Origin: Paenibacillus sp. oral taxon 786 str. D14
Lineage (GTDB): Bacteria; Bacillota; Bacilli; Paenibacillales; Paenibacillaceae
Assembly (NCBI RefSeq): GCF_000159955.1
Contig: NZ_GG695985.1
Coordinates: 52,647-116,646, forward strand
Direction of reading: 5' to 3'
Length of the DNA: 64,000 bases
Position 1 is the first letter of the stretch, and every line of letters starts with the position of its first letter. A program made the translations under genes and the position numbers. The notes beneath the pieces were generated by a model that was given only the letters and a program-made list of their open reading frames with translations, searched no databases and had not been told where the DNA came from. Shown piece by piece: positions 8,572 to 17,249 of the stretch.

Positions 8572-8637
8572 CCTGGCAAGATACTACACTGCTGCACGGT
8601 TTGGAAAGGAGGGGAACGCGATGGGCGAAAATCATAA
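8428..8637 (+). CDS. Possible small His-rich repeat protein in the cobalamin operon
   Basis: This 69-residue frame (GTG start, weak AGCGGAG site) is built from a 16-residue repeat 'ERDNGGKVERHHHHLI', present twice completely and once partly, giving two HHHH clusters plus a leading HYH, and a later CC pair. It overlaps the cobQ start by 17 bp. His clusters of this kind bind divalent metals such as Co or Ni in proteins like CobW and HypB, and the setting is a cobalamin operon, so a cobalt-binding role is conceivable. The alternative is that the region is a non-coding repeat. No family is recognised and the start is weak. Confidence 0.35.
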   Translation: MHYHRMLNERDNGGKVERHHHHLIERDNGGKVERHHHHLIEGDNGVKGPGKILHCCTVWKGGERDGRKS

Positions 8638-10276
8638 GAAGCTTCTGGATCAGGATCAGGAAAAAAGCGCATCAGCATCAGGTGCTGTACTCATGGTTCA
8701 AGGGACGGCGTCTGACGTGGGCAAGAGCGTGATCGTGACGGCGCTGTGCCGTATTTTTGCGCAGGATGGGCTTAGACCAGCTCCGTTTAAGTCGCAAAAT
8801 ATGGCTTTGAACTCGTATGTTACAGCGGACGGCCAAGAGATTGGACGGGCCCAAGGCATTCAGGCGGAGGCTTGCGGCATTGCCGCCACCACCGACATGA
8901 ATCCGGTACTGATCAAGCCAACTGGGGACATGCATTCGCAGATCGTTGTTCATGGGCGTCCTTACCGCCACTTAAGCGCATCTGATTATCGTGAGGAATT
9001 TTTGCCTAAAGCCAAGCCGCTGGTGATGGAAGCGCTCAGCCGGCTCCGCGACAAGCATGGCATTGTGGTGATCGAGGGGGCTGGGAGCCCGGCCGAAATC
9101 AACCTGAAGCAACGGGATATCGTCAACATGAACTTGGCTGAATGGGCGGATGCTCCCGTGATCTTGGTGGGGGATATTGACCGCGGCGGCGTTTTTGCTT
9201 TTCTCGTTGGTACCCTGGAGCTGCTTGAGCCACACGAACGCGCCCGCGTAAAAGGGTTCATTATCAACAAGTTCCGCGGCGATTTGTCTCTATTGCAGCC
9301 CGGGCTGGATTGGCTGGAGCAGCGGACCGGAATTCCCGTACTAGGAGTGCTCCCCTTTCTGCCTGATCTGGATATCGAAGCAGAGGATTCCGTTGTCCTG
9401 GATACCTATCCTGCCCATCCAGAGCAAGCGCCAAGTAAGGAACTGGACATCGCAGTCATCCGTTACCCGCATATTTCCAACTTCACCGATTTTGATCCGT
9501 TGGCCGCCGAACCGGACGTGTCGCTACGTTATGTAAGCAAGCTGTCGGAGCTTGGGCATCCCGATGCGGTGATTTTACCGGGGACCAAGGATACGATCAG
9601 CGATCTGGAATTTTTGCGTAGGCAAGGGCTGGCGGAGGCTATTTGCAGCCTGATTGAAGAGGAGACGCGCACCCAGCTGGTCGGAATCTGCGGCGGATAT
9701 CAAATGCTGGGAGAACAACTGCATGACCCCGAAGGCGTGGAGTCCAATGAACCGAGGTCTGCGTTAGGATTGGGCCTGCTCCCCTTGGCAACAACCTTCC
9801 TCCCAGGCAAAAAAACGGTACGGGTGCACGGCTATACGTGCGAGGACCAGCCGATATCGCTGCACTCTAAGAACCGCCGGCTGCCGATCTCAGGCTATGA
9901 GATTCATGCCGGCTCGACCCAGCAGCTGCGGGACACTCGTCCCTTATTTATGCTTCGGGTCAATGAGGAGCCAGTACAAGGGTCAGGGACAGCCCCGGAG
10001 TTAGAACAGGCTGAGACGCAAACACATCCGGAAGGCGCAGCCCGCGCCGATGGCAGGGTGTTTGGGACGTATCTGCACGGAGTGTTCCATAATGATGCCT
10101 GGCGACGTGCTTGGCTGGACGGACTGCGTACGAGCAAAGGGCTCGAACCTTTGAGCGTCACCTTTGTTTCTTCCTCGCGGAAGGAGGAAGCCTTCGATCG
10201 GTTAGCGGAGCAGGTTCGCAGGCATTTGCGCATGGATCTCATTTACGACATCGCCGGGATCCAAGGTAAGCTTTGA
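8621..10276 (+). CDS. cobQ: Cobyric acid synthase
   Basis: The 551-residue product opens (after ~20 variable residues) with the dethiobiotin-synthase-like ATP site 'MVQGTASDVGKSVIVTALCR' and 'PFKSQNMALNS', and carries a class-I (triad) glutamine amidotransferase domain with the nucleophile in 'LVGICGGYQMLG' and the catalytic His in 'GTYLHGVFHND'. It amidates four side chains of adenosylcobyrinic acid diamide using glutamine. A strong GGAGGGGA site precedes the ATG at 8621. The protein is somewhat longer than usual because of an insert before the last catalytic motif (Glu/Ala/Thr-rich). It ends the operon; the promoter of the next unit overlaps its stop codon. Confidence 0.95.
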   Translation: MGENHKKLLDQDQEKSASASGAVLMVQGTASDVGKSVIVTALCRIFAQDGLRPAPFKSQNMALNSYVTADGQEIGRAQGIQAEACGIAATTDMNPVLIKPTGDMHSQIVVHGRPYRHLSASDYREEFLPKAKPLVMEALSRLRDKHGIVVIEGAGSPAEINLKQRDIVNMNLAEWADAPVILVGDIDRGGVFAFLVGTLELLEPHERARVKGFIINKFRGDLSLLQPGLDWLEQRTGIPVLGVLPFLPDLDIEAEDSVVLDTYPAHPEQAPSKELDIAVIRYPHISNFTDFDPLAAEPDVSLRYVSKLSELGHPDAVILPGTKDTISDLEFLRRQGLAEAICSLIEEETRTQLVGICGGYQMLGEQLHDPEGVESNEPRSALGLGLLPLATTFLPGKKTVRVHGYTCEDQPISLHSKNRRLPISGYEIHAGSTQQLRDTRPLFMLRVNEEPVQGSGTAPELEQAETQTHPEGAARADGRVFGTYLHGVFHNDAWRRAWLDGLRTSKGLEPLSVTFVSSSRKEEAFDRLAEQVRRHLRMDLIYDIAGIQGKL

Positions 10277-10302
10277 CAAATCGGGTGATGTTAGGGTAGG
10301 AT
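10273..10302 (+). promoter_or_regulatory. SigA promoter of the c-di-AMP riboswitch / KamA-like gene
   Basis: TTGACA (10273-10278) and TAGGAT (10297-10302) are 18 bp apart. The -35 box overlaps the cobQ stop codon, so the riboswitch transcript has its own promoter. Confidence 0.65.
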
Positions 10303-10307
10303 AAAAG

Positions 10308-10437
10308 TACGCTTAATTTTCGATGGGTAAAGTCGAAAAGCGGGGGAACCAATCTTTTGGGGCGAATCGTTGTAGGATTAACGTAGGGAACCATCTTTCC
10401 CGAGCCCGTCAGCTAACCTCGTTTGCAGTGGATGGGT
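10308..10437 (+). ncRNA. c-di-AMP riboswitch (ydaO/yuaA class)
   Basis: The region contains the conserved blocks of the ydaO class in the right order: 'CGCTTAATTTTCG' (from 10310), 'CGGGGGAACCAA' (10342-10353), 'TTTTGGGGCGAATC' (about 10355-10369), 'TAGGGAACC' followed by 'CCCGAGCCCGTCAGCTAACC' (about 10398-10418). By established knowledge this class binds cyclic di-AMP and usually turns expression off. The downstream expression platform is clear (next entry) and the only gene it can control is the KamA-like gene at 10604. Confidence 0.9.
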
Positions 10438-10497
10438 CATTTTAATATTATTTCAGTCATCAATTAATGACCCTGTTCTTTGAAGCGGGGTCTTTTT
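10434..10497 (+). terminator. Antiterminator/terminator pair of the c-di-AMP riboswitch
   Basis: A terminator stem (GACCCTGTT at 10469-10477 with AAGCGGGGTC at 10483-10492, then five T) shares its left arm with an alternative stem, GGGTCATT (10434-10441) with AATGACCC (10466-10473). The two are mutually exclusive, which is the layout of a transcription-attenuation switch. Confidence 0.8.
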
Positions 10498-10603
10498 GCG
10501 TTCTGCAAGACCTTTGACCCGAGCATTCGGTGGAGTACTCGCATTCACTGCAAGTTTCGAGCTTCTTCTTTACGCATCGCACTATTAAAGGAGGAGAGGA
10601 TTT

Positions 10604-11773
10604 ATGGCTAGTCCGAAGTACATCACCGATATTGCCAAGGTGAGCCAGTTGTCCGAGCAGGAGCGGCAGGAGTTGAAACCGATTACGGACAAATTCGTTT
10701 TTCGGGTGAATGACTACTATTTGAATTTGATCGACTGGAATGATCCAGAGGACCCGATCCGCAAGTTGGTGATCCCCAATACGGGAGAGCTGAAGGAATA
10801 CGGGCGTTGGGACGCTTCCGACGAAGCGGCGAACTATGTGGTGCCTGGCTGCCAGCATAAATACCGCACGACCGCGCTGCTGATCGTGTCCGAGGTTTGC
10901 GGCTCCTATTGCCGGTATTGCTTCCGTAAACGGTTGTTTCGCAACGATGTGAAGGAAGCGATGGCGGATGTCACGCCTGGCATCGAGTATATCGCCCAGC
11001 ATCCGGAGATCAACAACATCCTGTTAACCGGCGGTGACAGCTTGATTTTGGCTACAAAGAAACTGCGTTCGATTCTCGAACGGCTAAGAGCCATTGAGCA
11101 TGTAAAAATCATCCGACTCGGCTCCAAAATTCCTGTTTTTAATCCTATGCGTATTTATGAAGATCCGGAATTGCTGGATCTGATTAGGGAGTTCTCCACT
11201 GTAGACCAACGGATTTATGTCATGGCGCATATCAATCATCCGCGCGAAATTACCCCTGAAGCCAAAAGAGGGTTCCAGGCGTTACACGACGCTGGGGCTA
11301 TCGTGGTTAATCAAACGCCGATTCTCAAAGGCATCAATGATGATGCGGCCGTGCTTGGCGAATTGCTGGACCGCTTATCGTGGGCCGGCGTCACTCCGTA
11401 CTATTTCTTTATCAATCGTCCCGTTGCCGGAAATGCTGATTTCGTGATCCCGCTGAAACGAGCATATCAACTGGTGGAGGAAGCGAAAGCCCGTACATCG
11501 GGGCTTGGCAAACGCGTGCGGCTTTCAATGAGCCATTCTTCGGGAAAAATCGAAATCCTGGCCATTGAAAACGGGCAGGCTTATCTCAAATATCATCAGT
11601 CCCGGGACGGTGAATACGGCAAATTTATGATTTTGCCTTGCCCGGATGATGCTACCTGGTTCGACGATCTGCCAGGCAGTGAAGCGTACTGGAAGAAGCC
11701 GGAATCGAAGCTGGATACGCAGTCGGATCAGCCAATGGAAGACGCTGCAAGCGCAGTGTCCATTACGGGATAA
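10604..11773 (+). CDS. KamA-family radical SAM protein (aminomutase-like, substrate unknown)
   Basis: The 389-residue protein has the radical SAM cluster motif CGSYCRYC (Cys 105/109/112 region), a preceding 'PGCQHKYRTTALLIV' typical of KamA/EpmB relatives, 'ILLTGGDSL', and 'MSHSSGKIEI' at the place where lysine 2,3-aminomutase carries its PLP-binding lysine. Where lysine aminomutase has the 'QCDL' Asp that holds the substrate's side-chain amine, this protein reads 'FFINRPVAGNADF', so lysine is doubtful as substrate. It is shorter than YodO/AblA proteins (about 416-470) and lacks their Cys-rich C-terminus. No acetyltransferase partner (AblB) is next to it. A GGAGGAG site precedes the ATG. It is a single-gene unit controlled by the c-di-AMP riboswitch and closed by a terminator. 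Confidence 0.85.
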   Translation: MASPKYITDIAKVSQLSEQERQELKPITDKFVFRVNDYYLNLIDWNDPEDPIRKLVIPNTGELKEYGRWDASDEAANYVVPGCQHKYRTTALLIVSEVCGSYCRYCFRKRLFRNDVKEAMADVTPGIEYIAQHPEINNILLTGGDSLILATKKLRSILERLRAIEHVKIIRLGSKIPVFNPMRIYEDPELLDLIREFSTVDQRIYVMAHINHPREITPEAKRGFQALHDAGAIVVNQTPILKGINDDAAVLGELLDRLSWAGVTPYYFFINRPVAGNADFVIPLKRAYQLVEEAKARTSGLGKRVRLSMSHSSGKIEILAIENGQAYLKYHQSRDGEYGKFMILPCPDDATWFDDLPGSEAYWKKPESKLDTQSDQPMEDAASAVSITG

Positions 11774-11774
11774 A

Positions 11775-11833
11775 ACAAAACGTACCCTTCCGCTTCCCCG
11801 ATCAGGGGAGCGTGAAGGGTACGTTTTGTTTTT
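11775..11833. terminator. Bidirectional terminator between KamA-like gene and chemotaxis receptor
   Basis: A long stem (AACAAAACGTACCCTTC with GAAGGGTACGTTTTGTT, plus an inner CCCC/GGGG stem) has T-runs on both strands and serves the convergent genes on either side. Confidence 0.9.
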
Positions 11834-11837
11834 AGAG

Positions 11838-13529
11838 TCAGATCCGGAATTTTGCGATCGACTCCTGCAGCGCCAACGCCTGCTCATGCAGCGAACGAAC
11901 CGTACGCGCGTGATTTTCCATTTCGCTCAGTTGTTGCTGCGAATAGCTGCTGATTTGCTCCACGTTAGCGAGCGACTTGGCGGTAATATTGGCGGATTCC
12001 TCCACCGATGCGGTCACTTCCTCGGTACCGGCGGATACCTCTTGGGTGGATGCTGAGACCGATTGAATCGTCAAGTTCACGTTCTGAATCAGCTTAGTTA
12101 ATTGTTCAAACGCCTGACCAGCTTGCTTCACCCGTTCTGTTCCGGAAACGATTTCCTCGCTGGCCCGTTGCATAGCGTTGACGGAGTTTTCCGATTCTTC
12201 TCGAATACTGAGCAGGTTCTCACCGATTTCCTCCATCGCCTGGCGGGACTGCTCAGCCAGCTTACGGACTTCTTCGGCGACGACAGCAAACCCTTTGCCG
12301 TGCTCGCCGGCCCGTGCCGCTTCGATCGCCGCATTCAGTGCCAGAATATTAATTTGCTTCGTAATTTCCGTAATGGTTACGACAACGTTTGAAATTGACT
12401 CCGAGCGATCATTCAGCGTGCGGATATGCCCCAGCGTCCGATTAGCAGCATCTTCTACATGCTGCATCTGCGTAACCGCCGTTTGTGCCAAAGTATTCCC
12501 GGCACCGGCTTCATCCGCAGCTTGTCCAATCTGTTCGGTGACTTCGGCAGACGAAGCGGCAATGTGCTGTACACCTTGCGAAATTTCTTCCATCGCACGG
12601 GCGTTTTCGGCCGCTGCGGACGCAATCGTCATGCTGCCGGCTTCGATTTCCTTCGTCGCTACATTGGAACGGGCGATCAGATCCTCAAACGTCGTAACCG
12701 AACGGGACAAGTTCTCTGAGCCGTCGACGACCGCCCGGGACGTTTGCATCACGGCAGCGAACATGTCTTTGAGCTGATGAGTCATCGTTTGGAAGCTCCC
12801 GGCTAATTGGGCGATTTCGTCATTTCCTTTCACTTCGATGGTATGGCGGAAGTCCCCGCCAGCCATTTGTTCCGTGACCGTCACGAGCTTTCGGATCGGC
12901 TTCGTGATTCGCGTACTAACAAAGTAAGCTGCCGCCATGCCCGCCACAATGACAAGCAAGGTGATGCCGATACAGATGTATAAAATTTGGTCTTTCTTCT
13001 TATCGATGAAGGTAGCGTCAAGGCCCACGGCGAGCATCGCTTTGCTGCCGGGAATCGCGATGAAAGCTGTTTTGTGCGAGCCGAATTTGTCGGTATACAA
13101 CTCACTGATTTGTACCCCGCCATTGGCCGCAGCGGTCATGGCCGGCTGAAGCTCCAGCTTGTCGCCGGGGGTCATCTCCGAGTTCTCATTCGTCGCCAGA
13201 ACTGTAGCGCCGTCATCTTGAATATGTAGTAAATAAGCAGTGCTCAAGTTGTAGTCCTTAGTGCTCTTCGTCAAATACGATTCCACCGCAAAACGGGAGT
13301 TATCTTTACCGCTGAGCAATTGCAGGGATTGGGTCGTATCTAACCGTTTGAAGATGTCTTGAGTACTAGTTTGCAGCACTTTATCGAACTGTGGCAGCAC
13401 ATTTTGCTCAATGATCCCCATAGAGATGTTATAAAAGCTGACGCTAAATAAAAGTGAAGATACGACAATAATCACCGCATAGGTACTCATCAATCTGCGG
13501 CTGATGGAGCGATTAATGACCTTGAACAC
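11838..13529 (-). CDS. Methyl-accepting chemotaxis protein
   Basis: The 563-residue receptor has a membrane segment at about residues 16-36, an extracytoplasmic sensing domain of about 145 residues (Cache-like), a second membrane segment at about 182-204, a HAMP domain ('[20 protein letters not shown]') and a long signalling domain with the tip '[20 protein letters not shown]' and '[13 protein letters not shown]'. It transmits extracellular signals to CheA/CheW at the cell pole. The topology is the classic one, unlike the protein at 726-2306. It forms a single-gene unit. Confidence 0.95.
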   Translation of the reverse strand: MFKVINRSISRRLMSTYAVIIVVSSLLFSVSFYNISMGIIEQNVLPQFDKVLQTSTQDIFKRLDTTQSLQLLSGKDNSRFAVESYLTKSTKDYNLSTAYLLHIQDDGATVLATNENSEMTPGDKLELQPAMTAAANGGVQISELYTDKFGSHKTAFIAIPGSKAMLAVGLDATFIDKKKDQILYICIGITLLVIVAGMAAAYFVSTRITKPIRKLVTVTEQMAGGDFRHTIEVKGNDEIAQLAGSFQTMTHQLKDMFAAVMQTSRAVVDGSENLSRSVTTFEDLIARSNVATKEIEAGSMTIASAAAENARAMEEISQGVQHIAASSAEVTEQIGQAADEAGAGNTLAQTAVTQMQHVEDAANRTLGHIRTLNDRSESISNVVVTITEITKQINILALNAAIEAARAGEHGKGFAVVAEEVRKLAEQSRQAMEEIGENLLSIREESENSVNAMQRASEEIVSGTERVKQAGQAFEQLTKLIQNVNLTIQSVSASTQEVSAGTEEVTASVEESANITAKSLANVEQISSYSQQQLSEMENHARTVRSLHEQALALQESIAKFRI

Positions 13530-13714
13530 GAAAATCCTCTCCGTTCCCCTTAAAAAATGTGAAGTATACGCCTGGCTGTCTCTCTTTTCTTTTTAGCCAG
13601 CGGTTCATAAATATCATTTTATAGGAAAAAAGGTCCTTTGAAAACGAAAAATTCCTACATTTTTTGGTTTTCGTAAAAAGTTTCAAAAAAAACGTCTAAA
13701 TCTATCGGAAAAAG

Positions 13715-13763
13715 CTAAAAAGAGAGCCCTGCGAATCATTTTTTGGAGATCGCCAGGGCTCTT
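13715..13763 (-). terminator. Terminator after the M24 peptidase gene
   Basis: AGAGCCCTGGCGA pairs with TCGCAGGGCTCT on the minus strand, followed by CTTTTT. The stretch 13530-13714 between this site and the chemotaxis gene start is AT-rich; no other feature was recognised there. Confidence 0.8.
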
Positions 13764-13787
13764 CGAGTATGAATATTACATTACATG

Positions 13788-14873
13788 TTAGATATAAGTT
13801 AATTGTTTCGGATAAGATGTGAGCACTTCAACGCCGGTTGCTGTGACTAGCACATCATCTTCGATACGAACTCCTCCGATGCCTGGCACATAAATGCCAG
13901 GTTCAACCGTAAAGACGTGGCCTTCTGCGAGGAGAAATTCGTTCTCCCCATGAACCGAAGGGAACTCGTGCACGTCGATCCCCAGCCCATGGCCAAGGCG
14001 ATGGATAAAATAAGGTCCATAGCCGGCAGCTTCGATTACTTCGCGGGCGGCGCGGTCAATGGAGGCGAAGGTGACGCCCGGCCGGATGGCGGCAATCGCA
14101 GCTTCATTGGCTGCCAGCACCGTTTCATAAATCCGGACGAGTTCCTCGGTCAGCTCGCCAACCGCGAAGGTACGCGTGATGTCGGATGCGTAGCCATTCG
14201 CATAAACGCCGATGTCAAACATCAGCAGATCGCCGCGCCGGATTTGCCGGTCGCCGGGGACGCCATGCGGCAGGGCAGTTTTCTCGCCGGACAGCACCAT
14301 GGAATCGAAGGAAGGCCCGTCTGCGCCGAGCTTGCGGATTTGGTACTCGACTTCCGCAACAAGCTCGTTTTCGCTTACGCCTTCCGTTGCTTTTTTCAGC
14401 GATTCGCTAAGCACCTGTTCGATCAGATGTACGGCGTGCTTGATCTTGCTGACTTCTTCTGGGCTTTTCCGCACCCGCATGTCCCGAAGCCAAGATCCAA
14501 CATCTACAGATTCGGAGAACGAGAGCTTCTCCTGCATTCGCTCGAAGTTGGCCACGGAGACCTGCTCCTTCTCAAAGCCCAGCGTACCCAGCGAGCCCGC
14601 GAGGCGTTGCTTCAAGAGGGCGTAAGGGTCGTCCGTATCGCTATGGGTGATGATCTCCGTTAAGTCCGCGGCTTTGCGGGCTGCCTCTTCATCCAGCGCA
14701 GGGACGACCAGAAAAGGCTCGCTTCCCGCCTGAAGGACGGCGCCGAGGAAGCGTTCATGCGGATTGCTCAGAAAGCCGGTAAGGTAATACACATGCTTCG
14801 GATCAGTGATCAGCAGCGTGTTGACGCCGGATTCACGCATTTTGCGTTCTAATGCAGTCCATTTATCATTCAT
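13788..14873 (-). CDS. M24-family Xaa-Pro aminopeptidase/dipeptidase
   Basis: The 361-residue protein has a creatinase-like N-terminal domain and a C-terminal pita-bread metallopeptidase domain. The five metal ligands are in view: two Asp in 'FDIGVYANGYASDITRTF', His in 'HRLGHGLGIDVHEFP', Glu in 'FTVEPGIYVPG' and Glu in 'GVRIEDDVLVT'. It cleaves peptides at proline, using two Mn or Co ions, in the cytoplasm. The ATG at 14873 follows GAAAGGAAG at a rather long distance (about 12 bases). It resembles YqhT/YpdF; the exact subfamily is not decided. Confidence 0.92.
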   Translation of the reverse strand: MNDKWTALERKMRESGVNTLLITDPKHVYYLTGFLSNPHERFLGAVLQAGSEPFLVVPALDEEAARKAADLTEIITHSDTDDPYALLKQRLAGSLGTLGFEKEQVSVANFERMQEKLSFSESVDVGSWLRDMRVRKSPEEVSKIKHAVHLIEQVLSESLKKATEGVSENELVAEVEYQIRKLGADGPSFDSMVLSGEKTALPHGVPGDRQIRRGDLLMFDIGVYANGYASDITRTFAVGELTEELVRIYETVLAANEAAIAAIRPGVTFASIDRAAREVIEAAGYGPYFIHRLGHGLGIDVHEFPSVHGENEFLLAEGHVFTVEPGIYVPGIGGVRIEDDVLVTATGVEVLTSYPKQLTYI

Positions 14874-14998
14874 TTTGCAAAAAACTTCCTTTCGTTCAGT
14901 CTCTTGTTCTATTATAGGCCAATGCGGGGAGGAACGATAGTTAGGATCGTTGCGCCGGGCGGGCCAGGGCGGGACGGATTGCTTTTTTAGGTAAAAGG

Positions 14999-15026
14999 TT
15001 TACTTTTTAAATATTTTCAATAAAAT
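14999..15026 (+). promoter_or_regulatory. Promoter of the DHA2 exporter-PadR operon
   Basis: TTTACT (14999-15004) and TAAAAT (15021-15026) are 16 bp apart, just upstream of the palindrome at 15042-15057. Confidence 0.5.
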
Positions 15027-15041
15027 AGGAAGAAGTTAGAT

Positions 15042-15057
15042 TATTCAAATTTGAATA
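15042..15057 (+). promoter_or_regulatory. Palindromic operator, probable PadR site
   Basis: TATTCAAATTTGAATA is a perfect 16-bp palindrome lying about 16 bp downstream of the -10 box and 18 bp before the exporter's ATG. Its position suits a repressor site, most simply for the PadR protein encoded by the second gene of the operon. Confidence 0.55.
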
Positions 15058-15075
15058 TGAAACAAAGGAGAGAAG

Positions 15076-16599
15076 ATGTTGGCTACTGCAACGAAAAATT
15101 CTACCCGGCTCATCTTGTTCGGATTAATGCTGGGGATTCTGATGTCAGCGATGGACAACACGATCGTGACGACGGCCATGGGGACGATTGTTGCCGATCT
15201 CGGCGGAATGGAGCAGTTCGTTTGGGTGACTTCGGCCTATATGGTGACGGTGATGGCGGGGACGCCGATTTTCGGCAAGCTGTCGGATATGTATGGCCGG
15301 AAACGCTTCTTCCTATTTGGCATCGCGATGTTCCTGCTTGGCTCCGTGTTGTGCGGGCTCGCCGGAAGCATCGTGCAGCTGAGTATTTTCCGCGCGATCC
15401 AGGGGATCGGCGGGGGAGCGCTGATGCCGATTGCGTTTACGATCATTTACGATATCTTCCCAGTGGAGCAGCGGGGGAAAATGACCGGACTCATGGGTGC
15501 CGTGTTTGGCACGTCGAGTATTTTTGGCCCATTGTTGGGCGCGTTTATCACCGACTCGCTAAGTTGGCATTGGGTTTTCTACATTAATGTGCCGATCGGT
15601 ATCGTGTCGTTGGTGTTGATTATCTTCTACTATAAGGAGTCGCTGACGCACGCGAAGCAGCAGATCGACTGGGGCGGGGCATTTACTTTGGTTGGCGCTG
15701 TGGTGTGCCTAATGTTTGCCTTGGAGCTGGGCGGCGAGAAATACGCATGGAATTCCAGCGTGATTTTGGGCTTGTTTGCGGGATTTGCCGTGTTGTTTGC
15801 CGCGTTCCTGCTGCTCGAAACGAAAGCGCAAGAGCCAATCATATCGTTTGATATGTTCAAAAATCGGCTTTACGCGACAAGCTGTTTGTTGGCTTTATTT
15901 TACGGGAGTGTATTTATCGTTGCTACGGTATATATCCCGATCTTCGTGCAGGGCGTCTACGGCGGATCGGCGACCAACTCCGGCATTATTCTGATGCCGA
16001 TGATGATCGGTTCGGTGGTCGGCAGCATGCTGGGCGGGATGCTCGCTTCCCGCATACCATACCGCACGGTGATGGCCTTGTCGGTGGTTTGCTTCGTCGG
16101 CGGTATCTTTGCGCTTAGCACGTTAACGAATGATTCGTCTCGCATGCTGCTTACGCTTTACAGCATCCTGACCGGCTTTGGCGTTGGCTTCTCCTTCTCG
16201 GTGCTCAGTATGGCGTCCGTGCATCACTTTGACATGCGACAGCGCGGAGCGGCGACATCAACCAACTCGTTCCTCCGTTCGCTGGGCATGACGCTGGGGA
16301 TTACGATCTTTGGTATCGTGCAACGCAACCTGATGTCGGGGGCCATGGCCGATGCGTTTGCTGGAATGGGACAAGGCGGCGGGAATTTCGGCGATACCCG
16401 GGAAGCGCTGAGTCCGGAGAAAAGAGCGCTGATTCCGCCGGCGATTTTGGACAAAATTACAGAGGCGTTGTCCATTTCGATCGCCCATACGTTTATGTGG
16501 GCCCTCATTCCGACCGTTTGCGCAGTGCTGGTCGTGCTCGCCATGCCGAAGGACCGAATCGAGCGCAAGGCGTTAAAGCCGTCGAATCAGCGGGGGTAA
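15076..16599 (+). CDS. DHA2-family MFS drug-type exporter
   Basis: The 507-residue protein has the 14-helix pattern of the DHA2 (EmrB/QacA) group, with motif D1 'LMLGILMSAMDNTIVTTAM', motif A 'GKLSDMYGRKRFF', motif B 'RAIQGIGGGALMP' and motif C 'GAVFGTSSIFGPLLGAFIT'. It is expected to export lipophilic compounds with proton antiport. The ATG is preceded by AAAGGAGAG. It is followed after 6 bp by a PadR regulator, a common arrangement for self-regulated exporters. The substrate cannot be read from the sequence. Confidence 0.93.
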   Translation: MLATATKNSTRLILFGLMLGILMSAMDNTIVTTAMGTIVADLGGMEQFVWVTSAYMVTVMAGTPIFGKLSDMYGRKRFFLFGIAMFLLGSVLCGLAGSIVQLSIFRAIQGIGGGALMPIAFTIIYDIFPVEQRGKMTGLMGAVFGTSSIFGPLLGAFITDSLSWHWVFYINVPIGIVSLVLIIFYYKESLTHAKQQIDWGGAFTLVGAVVCLMFALELGGEKYAWNSSVILGLFAGFAVLFAAFLLLETKAQEPIISFDMFKNRLYATSCLLALFYGSVFIVATVYIPIFVQGVYGGSATNSGIILMPMMIGSVVGSMLGGMLASRIPYRTVMALSVVCFVGGIFALSTLTNDSSRMLLTLYSILTGFGVGFSFSVLSMASVHHFDMRQRGAATSTNSFLRSLGMTLGITIFGIVQRNLMSGAMADAFAGMGQGGGNFGDTREALSPEKRALIPPAILDKITEALSISIAHTFMWALIPTVCAVLVVLAMPKDRIERKALKPSNQRG

Positions 16600-16605
16600 G
16601 CAGCA

Positions 16606-17187
16606 ATGAAAGCTTTAGCGATCCGTCTTTGTATTTTGGGTCTGCTGCTCGAGGAGGATCAGCATCCTTATGAGATGCTCATCCGTATCCGGGATCGGTT
16701 CCTCGACCAGCACGGCAATTTCAAAATCGGTTCGCTGTATTACGCCGTCGACCAGTTGGCCAAATCGGGGCATATCGAGGCGGTGGAGACGATTTATGGC
16801 GAGGGCCGTCCGGACAAGACGGTCTATCGGATCACGGACAAGGGCCGGGAGTATTTTCAGAAGTTGCTGATCGATCGGTTCCAGGAGGAAGTGTCCGGAT
16901 ATCATCCGCTGCATGTTGCTTTGGTCTTTGCCAGGTATGGGGACCGGGAGAAGCTGATCGCCATGTTGCAGGACCGGATTCGGAAAGCGGAGCATGAGGT
17001 CAATTTGAGCTATCAGGTTTACGAAGAACATCGGGGGATCGTACCAAGGAGCGTGCTGCACCTGATGGTCGGACGTTACGAGCATGCCCGGACGGAGCTC
17101 AATTGGCTGCGGCGGCTGCTCAAAGACGCCGAGGCCGGACGGTTGGGGGACCGCGATCCGGTTGATTTACTAAACGAAGAGGAATAA
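16606..17187 (+). CDS. PadR-family transcriptional regulator
   Basis: The 193-residue protein has the PadR winged helix at the N-terminus ('IRLCILGLLLEEDQHPYEM', 'FKIGSLYYAVDQLAKSGHIEAV', 'RTVYRITDKG'-like) and a C-terminal Vir-type helical domain for dimerisation. It lies directly behind the exporter and probably represses the operon through the palindrome at 15042-15057 until a ligand binds. A terminator closes the unit. Confidence 0.92.
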   Translation: MKALAIRLCILGLLLEEDQHPYEMLIRIRDRFLDQHGNFKIGSLYYAVDQLAKSGHIEAVETIYGEGRPDKTVYRITDKGREYFQKLLIDRFQEEVSGYHPLHVALVFARYGDREKLIAMLQDRIRKAEHEVNLSYQVYEEHRGIVPRSVLHLMVGRYEHARTELNWLRRLLKDAEAGRLGDRDPVDLLNEEE

Positions 17188-17188
17188 A

Positions 17189-17247
17189 AGAAACTCCCCG
17201 GGCACCGTGTGCGATTTTCGCTGACGGTATCCGGGGAGTTTTTTTAG
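17189..17247. terminator. Bidirectional terminator
   Basis: AAACTCCCCGG pairs with CCGGGGAGTTT across a 36-base loop; T-runs exist on both sides, serving padR and the convergent dehydrogenase gene. Confidence 0.85.
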
Positions 17248-17249
17248 GT

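Noticed and set aside
8420..8635. Minus-strand frame over the His-rich repeats
   Set aside because: It is antisense to the operon, has no ribosome site, and exists only because the 48-bp period keeps all frames open.
10604..11773. Calling the gene lysine 2,3-aminomutase (kamA/ablA)
   Set aside because: The expected substrate-binding Asp motif and C-terminal domain are missing, so only the family is named.
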